DNA of 64,000 bases, taken from contig CP136062.1 in the NCBI GenBank assembly GCA_032622095.1, positions 34,538,918 through 34,602,917 of the forward strand, written 5' to 3'. Source of the stretch: Siphonodentalium dalli. Lineage: Eukaryota > Mollusca > Scaphopoda > Gadilida > Siphonodentaliidae. The notes under the pieces are model-generated. The model was not told where the DNA came from and did not search any database. It saw nothing but the letters and a program-made list of their open reading frames with translations. Below are positions 57,498-64,000 of this stretch, piece by piece. Position numbers and translations under genes: made by a program. How positions within the stretch are numbered: position 1 is the first letter of the stretch; each line of letters opens with the position of its first letter.

Positions 57498-59594
57498 TCA
57501 TTCGTGATGCAGGAGAGGTAGAGACACAAACTTATCATTATGAGGCAACAAGACATACTTCTGTTTAATATCATCAATCGAAACATAGTCAATATCAGAA
57601 CTGATTTCCGAGAGCAAGTAAATAGATAAATTGCTCGATTCAGTTGGATATGTAAAGAAATTTTCCTTTCTGTTGAATACACTGAACACAATAAAGATAC
57701 CATCAATAGTGGAAAGAATATTCTTAATGTAGACAATGTCATTTCCTACTTGGACACAATTGTCACCAACATTACTTGACAAGAAAAACTTATCAGTAAC
57801 AATGCTCTTGTATTGTATAAAAGTTACTCTTGTGGCCATCTCTGGAATGGGTCCATCAAAATGATGACGCATGAGCTTTGGCTCAAAGTGTCTACTTGGA
57901 GCCAACCGAAGAGGAAATTTGTTTCGTTCCATAGTTCGGTTAACAACTTGTTGAACAGGCTGGCTGGATTTCCTTACTTTCAGCTTGAGTGTCCTCATGT
58001 AATTTTCGAATGGAAATGCAGAGAAAGAGTCGACATGACCATGGATTTCAACTTCTTGGGCCAAGTGCACTAAACCATGAACATTGTAAACCAGTTTATA
58101 GCTTTCATAATGTTTGCTGAAGTTCTTGAAGAATGTTACAAGTAACTCCTGAGCCCATCCACTGTAACTTTTACATGATGAAGGGCTGACAAGAAGTCTC
58201 ATGGCGACAAAAAGTAGAAGAAAGTGTTTGTAGAGAACATCTGGAAATGGCTTGAGGAGGGAAACTACACTGGTATACAGAAGAAACAATCGCAGTTCAG
58301 TTGCTTTCCACCGGTCAATGTCATTCACACGCCTTGGCTTTCGGGCAAATTCACGTGGTATGTACTCCTTAAAAGACTGCAGCTTGTCTGAAACTGAATC
58401 CATTACTCTGGCAGGTTGTCGTGACCGGAATGGACCCTTCATCCAGAATTTTATGAGTTTTTTCACTACACCGAGACAAACAAGGTGCATATAATCATGT
58501 GGAAATGACGAAACAGGTCCTATAGGCAGATCTTCAAGTGGGTAATTAGAATTGTGATGTTCCTCGTCATAGTCATCGTCAGACGGTTTGAAGGATTCGT
58601 CAGTACGAATCTCAGAATCGTAGGTAGGGAATGTCATTCTCCTTTCAAGGTATAGTCCATGATCAACACACTTATCACAGCCACTGTACCCAGTATGAGA
58701 TTTGGTGCCCTTAACAAAGGAACGAGCTGGTGCATCACAGACAATACACTTAATTTCAAAACTACAAACACAATCACCATGCTGAAATCCATTTTCACAC
58801 AAATCTTTTGCCTCTGCTATGAAATCTGCAAGATATTCATCAAGGTTGTTTGGTTTACTGGTACCACAAAACAAGGTAATAATGAATGGCTCTAGATCTA
58901 AGCTGTTGAATTGTCCAAGAATCGGCCAAAACTGTGTCGAAGATGACTTGAATAGTGGAAGTCCATCAATACCAATATTATGTACCAAGCGATTTGGGAC
59001 GGCCAACTGTTCTGAAGATAACTGTTCGAAGATTTTCACAATATGGCCTCTGATGCCGAAGTAGTGGTATTGACCGCCAGCTGCTGTAATAACTGAAGAA
59101 GATGATGGTGTGGAAAGAAGAGTTCTGGGATCTCGTGGCAGATCATGCAAGTCAGCTGCATCGTTAACACTAAGATTGCGTAATATGCCTAGGATTTGTC
59201 GCAAAGCTATTTGTGTAATGTTGTTTTCCTTTGCCCATTGTGAAAGCTTGTCTCTAACAGTGTCAATGGGTGGTGATGTATCTTCTGAATCGCTATCACT
59301 GTCAGTGTCAGTTTCTATGTAATAGTCTGAATCGGAAGAATTTAGAACATCAGCAATTGCAGATGCATGTGAGGAGAAACTGTTGTTTGTGCTATCATTT
59401 GAATCATCAATAGGTTCTGGAAGAAGTGAACTATGGTGTTGCGTGATGCTCGATGTATTTGAATCACCGCTGCTACATGTGCTGGTATCGGTAGATGGAG
59501 ATGTTGGAGGTATTGTAGTTGGTCGAAGAAACTCTCTGCAACGTTCATTAATTCTCCGACGTAGACTCCATCTCGAATTACCCCACTTAGGCAT
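57498..59594 (-). CDS. EnSpm/CACTA-type transposase (tnp2-like), intact 698-residue ORF
   Basis: The single-exon frame has a basic start (PKWGNSRWSLRRRIN), a Ser/Thr/Asp-rich linker (30-110) and a helical segment with DLPRDPRTLL (151-160). A transposase core follows: NIGIDGLPLFKSSSTQFWP (206-224), a Cys/His cluster (C275, C277, C283, C286, H300, C306, C309), FPHDYMHLVCLGV (364-376), and HGHVDSFSAFPFENYMRTLK (518-537). The last resembles the DUF4218 region of plant and animal CACTA transposases. Candidate catalytic residues are D210, D367 and E530 (inference). No frameshift or stop occurs. A TTTTTGTAG acceptor-like word about 20 bp upstream of the ATG suggests a 5' UTR intron. The partner gene lies downstream on the same strand. 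Confidence 0.85.
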   Translation of the reverse strand: MPKWGNSRWSLRRRINERCREFLRPTTIPPTSPSTDTSTCSSGDSNTSSITQHHSSLLPEPIDDSNDSTNNSFSSHASAIADVLNSSDSDYYIETDTDSDSDSEDTSPPIDTVRDKLSQWAKENNITQIALRQILGILRNLSVNDAADLHDLPRDPRTLLSTPSSSSVITAAGGQYHYFGIRGHIVKIFEQLSSEQLAVPNRLVHNIGIDGLPLFKSSSTQFWPILGQFNSLDLEPFIITLFCGTSKPNNLDEYLADFIAEAKDLCENGFQHGDCVCSFEIKCIVCDAPARSFVKGTKSHTGYSGCDKCVDHGLYLERRMTFPTYDSEIRTDESFKPSDDDYDEEHHNSNYPLEDLPIGPVSSFPHDYMHLVCLGVVKKLIKFWMKGPFRSRQPARVMDSVSDKLQSFKEYIPREFARKPRRVNDIDRWKATELRLFLLYTSVVSLLKPFPDVLYKHFLLLFVAMRLLVSPSSCKSYSGWAQELLVTFFKNFSKHYESYKLVYNVHGLVHLAQEVEIHGHVDSFSAFPFENYMRTLKLKVRKSSQPVQQVVNRTMERNKFPLRLAPSRHFEPKLMRHHFDGPIPEMATRVTFIQYKSIVTDKFFLSSNVGDNCVQVGNDIVYIKNILSTIDGIFIVFSVFNRKENFFTYPTESSNLSIYLLSEISSDIDYVSIDDIKQKYVLLPHNDKFVSLPLLHHE

Positions 59595-60300
59595 GTTGTT
59601 TTATTCAAATGGCTACAAAAATTAAGTTGTGTTCTGATTACAGGTAATGAATGTGGACAGTTGCGACACCCATAAATAATTGGATAAACACCACAAGGGA
59701 TAAAATCCAAGGCACTCTTTGGTCAGTTTGGTGATGAAGAGAGATGAGGCCAGTAGAGTGAGCCAAAGGGAATTACCAGTAACTCACAGCCAGGCGACTG
59801 CCAACTTTCTAACCTAAGCTCACCCTGTATTTGTTTCAATAATGATGTACATGTATCAAGTTGATTGAAAAATCATTCATGAAGTTAATGTTGAAAATAA
59901 ATGTGTGGAAAGCAAACCGACAGACAGAGAGACAGACGAACAGACCTCAGAACATTTTTACAGGGAGACAATAACATGCAGACTGAATGAAATAACTGTC
60001 TTTTCTTGGCTGATTCCATATGTGTGAGTAAGATTTAATAGCACTTTTTGGCACTACCAAATGTATCACATTGGCAACTTAAATTCCCTATATTCATGCA
60101 GGGATTGATTGGATTATGCATTAATAGCTTCAGAATCAGAAACAAAATGAGAAATCAAAAGTAACCCTAATTTATAGTACCGGTAAATGCTGATGACAGA
60201 GTCCTTAGCAATTTGAATTATGATCAAGTTTGATTTGATGCTATTTGTATGCACTCCTGTACAGTTTACGTTCATTTTGTGATTTCAAATGATAGGTGCC
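59595..60300. other. upstream region of the transposase gene
   Basis: It should contain the transposase promoter. No TATA box or terminal repeat is clear. Confidence 0.35.
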
Positions 60301-60575
60301 CAAATTCTTACTCTAATAAAATTTTGCTCATATAAAGTTAATTTCTCGCCATTCCATGACTACGGTATATAAAGCAAATTAAGCAATAAAATCATACGTT
60401 TAATTTTTGTCATATGTAGGTGCTGGGTGGGGGAGGAGATACTCAGGCCTGGGTATCTCCCCCCCCCACCCCAAATTCTCACTCTAATAAAATTTTGCTC
60501 ATAAAAAGTTAATTTCTCGCCATTTCATGACCATAAAGCAAATTAAACGATAGAATCATAAGGTAATATTTTGAC
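60301..60575. repeat. 171-bp offset direct repeat around a GC-rich hairpin
   Basis: CAAATTCT(T/C)ACTCTAATAA and TTAATTTCTCGCCATT are shared by blocks at 60301-60408 and 60472-60575. Between them, GGTGGGGGAGGAGATACTCA pairs with GGGTATCTCCCCCCC. Confidence 0.85.
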
Positions 60576-62380
60576 ATATTTATGCTATTATTGGATTAAG
60601 TTAAACTTCAAAATAACCAAAACAAAATATATATAGTTTTCTCGGCATTTCTTACTATAATAATATAAAATAAGTGAGGGAAAAAAAATGTACGAGTGGG
60701 GGGGGGGGGATACGACATACGGTACCCATGTGTTTGTGGTCAGCTTTTCAAATTCATACAGACAAAATGGAGACTGGTCTGGCAAATGTAAGAATACAGC
60801 TACGATAGCTGTTTCATCCAATATAACTTAATAAAACATGCACATTTACTGGACATACAGGTAATAAGGTTTTAACTTTTAACCGAATTTATAAATCGCT
60901 ATTCCAAGATATCAATACAGTGATGAAAACAACTGGACAAAACACAAAACACCGGGTGTATGTCGTTTCCTATAAATAAGATACTCAGCTACAACTTTGC
61001 AGTGATTATTATTATTCAGGACAACAAATTAACAAAGTTTAATAAATTTTACATCATCAGCGACGTCCATACTGCCATTTTGTTTTATATACCGGTACCT
61101 GTTCTGTCAATCGGTAGTTGGAAAAGATCGGTGTTTGTCGGAACACATGCACTTTTTTTTATCAGAACAGCGGTTCCCTTCACATGATACTTAGAAATAA
61201 AATGACGATATGGATGGTGACGAGTCACTTGCCGCTAATGATGAAAAATGTTTTAAACTTGTTAATTTAGCATCCAGAATTTTTTCACTGTACCGTAGAG
61301 TTGTAGCTGACTATTTTATTTATAGGAAACATGTGACATATGCCCGGTGTTTAAGACATCTTTAGTGCTTTTATTTGAGATACCGTATGTTAGTCAGACC
61401 ATTTGGTCAAGTATCCATAACTGTATATCTATTAGGATAGCGATTTATAAATTTTATTAAAATCTTATTTTCCGGACTTTTTTGGTAATCCTGCTAAGTT
61501 TTGGAACATGATGTCAACATTTTAGCCATGAAGTTGAACACGATGGTATTACAAAATGATTGACTTTGCTGATGATTGCCATAGCCAATTATGAGGGTTG
61601 TATATATGTGATTGATTTAAAAAGCTGGGTGCTGTATGAATGTGAATTTGATTCGGTATCTCAAAAACAGATAATATTGAAATCACTCAAAAGGTATAAA
61701 AACTGTGGTGAGTCGATGAGTTTATTGTTTGAATGTTTCTTTGTAGCATGTATAGACAGGATCGTGGTACAAAACTAATGAAAGTAAATTCTAATTCTGT
61801 ATCATGTACCGGTATGAGGTTTTTGGAGGTTTGCCCAAAATTGATACCGGTAGTCGCGTAAATCACATTAGAAATGTTTCTCAATCTGAGCAATGATATT
61901 TCCTACAAAACTGTGAAATGAGCTACCCCGATGAAATGACTAAATTTCCTATTGTAGATAAATCCGGGTTCTGTAACAGAATAAAGTTAAGTCTTAAGAG
62001 CTACCGTACACAGGGAACACAGAGATTTCATTCTAGCGGTCGTATAATTCGTTGCGCCAGGTGACCGGGCGCTAACCCCCAGTACTATATTATGACACTA
62101 CACTGAACATAGAAGGATACGCACTGGTACGTTCATGACTGAACTATGAGTCTATGTTACTTGGTGCCTTGACGGAGCTAGACGACTGAAAACGCTTCGC
62201 AAATGCAGTGATATACATGCGAAGCTAAATGTTACACATGTTCAGATTGATGTTTAACAGACATGATGATAATTACTATTAATAGTAATCGCTACCAACT
62301 TCTGTGATCGCAACGATCGATAACGTGTTTATCGTTTCCTATTTTCGAGTCAAATTAATAGACAAATACAAAATAGATAC
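60576..62380. other. intergenic, nothing recognised
   Basis: No supported gene. A run of about ten G occurs near 60700. Confidence 0.4.
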
Positions 62381-62694
62381 GGTTGGCGATTATCGCAATA
62401 CGATAGGGGAACACTTTAACGTTCGTACTCATATTTCACCAATTTTTGTACCTGGCTTGCCTGTCCTAAGTTTCACCAGGAAAATGGCTAATTTGATTCT
62501 ATTTGTCGTTATATAGTACATATTTATCACCCCAAATAAAATAAAATAAAAGAAGCCGAAGATGACATGTTTAAAATGTTTGAAGCATGAATTTGGCGAT
62601 CGATATGTTGCTATCAGAGTACGTTATACTTGTGATAGTTACGTTACGCACACGGTGTTCCCCTATCCGTGGTATTGCGATAATCGCCAACCAA
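62381..62694. mobile_element. MITE with about 35-bp terminal repeats
   Basis: GGTTGGCGATTATCGCAATA and CGATAGGGGAACAC at the left are mirrored by GTGTTCCCCTATCCG and TATTGCGATAATCGCCAACC at the right. 314 bp, with no coding capacity. The flanks show only a weak, uncertain target duplication. Confidence 0.8.
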
Positions 62695-63139
62695 CCAATA
62701 CACTGGTCACTGGCAGTGGCAGTGGCAAAACTGGCAATGGCATCAAATATCAAATCACTAACTAATCCCTTAGATTCAATCCTTGTCTTTTATTTATGGT
62801 CCTATTTGTACATATTTATTATTACTATTAATTATTATAATTATGACACTCCTCAGTCTCATGTGTCTGTGATGAAAATTCAAATTGAAATTGAATCATG
62901 ACATGATTGACATGAAATTGATGAATTGAATGCCTCGAATTTTGATAATTAATTTATTAAATTAATTTCCGAAGACCGAAACTTCATTTGGACGCAAATT
63001 TCATCGTGCGTAATGATATTACCTCAAGAGATTCATGGACGGTAACAAACCCGCTGAAACAACATTCTTTATACATGTATCACTCTTAAAATCCATTTGT
63101 TGTTGTTGTTAAAATCCATTTAGTAGTTCTATTTACCAA

Positions 63140-63260
63140 GTGAACAAAATGGCGTCGACCGCTTCGTCTCCTTGGTAATGAGACCCCTGGTGAGTGGTGT
63201 ACGGAAGTTATTCATTGGCTATAGCACCAAGACAATATCCAATGAGAGTACGCGTTGTAT
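63140..63260. promoter_or_regulatory. possible promoter-like region
   Basis: An AAAATGGCGTC word (YY1-like, 63146-63156) is followed within 100 bp by CATTGGCT and ATCCAATGAG, two CCAAT-type sites, in a locally CpG-richer stretch. ATG GCG TCG at 63149 could start a short first exon (MASTASSP then a GTAATG donor-like site). This is inference only. Confidence 0.25.
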
Positions 63261-64000
63261 GATTTTTTTTTTACAAATGGCAGGCGCGTACCGAAGGGGC
63301 GATAAATTAATTCTGATTATAAATATATTATATAGTTAAAGGGATAATTATGTCCAATCTTATCTCAGATTAGAGACACACAATAATTAAACAAATTTAA
63401 GTCGATAAATATTCTAAATTTAACGCATATAAAATTAAAGATCAATACACATTTGGTGAATTACTAAAATGTATCAGCACATATTAAATTTAATTTCACC
63501 AAGCCATATATGGGTACCGGTAGGCCTGTAGCCTACTGATTACGAATGAACGCTTTTATATATTTTTTATTTATTTATTTTCTAAAAGATCTTCTCTCGT
63601 ATAGTATAATATATAACTACATATTCATATATAAACGTCTAGATATGTAGGCCTGATGTTTTTTTGGGGGGGCTATTTTCTATCTCCGAAACCGGACGAC
63701 ATCGATCGATCTGATGTACAATCGATGGAACCGAATATAATTTAAACATGTATTCAGAGTTTCATACCTTCAGTAATTAACAACTTATATTTTAGCCCAT
63801 TTTCGACATGCATCGTGAAATAAAATTATATATAGGCCTATATATAGAGGTACCGGTAATAATTTATTATTTAATACATTGACAAACACTTAGGCCTATA
63901 CTATCTGTCCTGAAACTTTATGAAATAAATGGATATATAGACAATTCAACAGAATTTAACTTTTTATCGCATTAACATGTTAATGCATGCACTGCATGGT
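63261..64000. other. intergenic to window end, nothing recognised
   Basis: AT-rich with no supported gene or array. Confidence 0.4.

Larger units (their letters stand above)
45819..59594 (-). mobile_element. candidate autonomous EnSpm/CACTA element body (two genes)
   Basis: Transposase and accessory gene are on one strand, in the order transposase then accessory. Known animal EnSpm elements can carry such a pair. The terminal inverted repeats were not found within this window, so the span covers the coding body only. At least four later insertions lie between and inside the genes. Confidence 0.5.

Noticed and set aside
57248-57568. 106-codon ORF opposite the transposase 3' end
   Set aside because: Mostly MITE terminal sequence and antisense to the transposase.
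59342-59710. 122-codon minus ORF over the transposase start
   Set aside because: Out-of-frame shadow of the transposase N-terminus.

Overview
This window looks like animal nuclear DNA, most likely from a marine mollusc (bivalve-type). Evidence for that: it is AT-rich and gene-poor, introns follow GT-AG rules, and the sequence is crowded with non-LTR retrotransposons, tRNA-derived SINEs ending in AATC repeats, foldback MITEs and minisatellites. Short ACATGTA and ACCGGTA strings recur throughout, as is common in bivalve genomes. The species assignment is an inference. I see no bacterial operons, rRNA genes or CRISPR arrays.

Left part (1-17.2 kb): a 65-bp satellite split by a 5'-truncated LINE tail with a 7-bp target duplication; several foldbacks; a 10-bp and a 40-bp minisatellite; two inverted copies of a TTAA-flanked piggyBac-like MITE, each with two large hairpins; a 41-bp array; a 3.15-kb non-autonomous CACTA-like element (9331-12480) that carries nested MITEs and appears to interrupt an older reading frame; a SINE; and a GATATC-rich degenerate repeat tract.

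Middle part (17.2-45.2 kb): a decayed minus-strand LINE (ORF1 near 25.0-26.3 kb, endonuclease/reverse transcriptase near 18.1-21.4 kb, with a degenerate 2A-like motif), a Ty3/gypsy integrase relic, a second LINE C-terminal fragment, a SINE with an 11-bp target duplication, a TA-flanked foldback MITE, and several local duplications. There are also two related small ORFs with signal-like N-termini, one frameshifted secreted-type ORF, and a 25/50-bp minisatellite built on GGTACC.

Right part (45.2-64 kb): the best genes. A 698-residue intronless transposase-like ORF lies on the minus strand (57498-59594). Downstream on the same strand is an eight-exon coding region (52633 down to 45819) whose splice sites and phases all agree. 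It encodes a 334-residue-plus protein with an N-terminal domain, basic and coiled regions, and a C-terminal domain resembling DUF4806. Together they look like the two genes of an animal EnSpm/CACTA-type DNA transposon, or a domesticated pair. Their introns and the spacer between them are filled with well-delimited MITEs (hAT-like, TTAA-type and TA-type).
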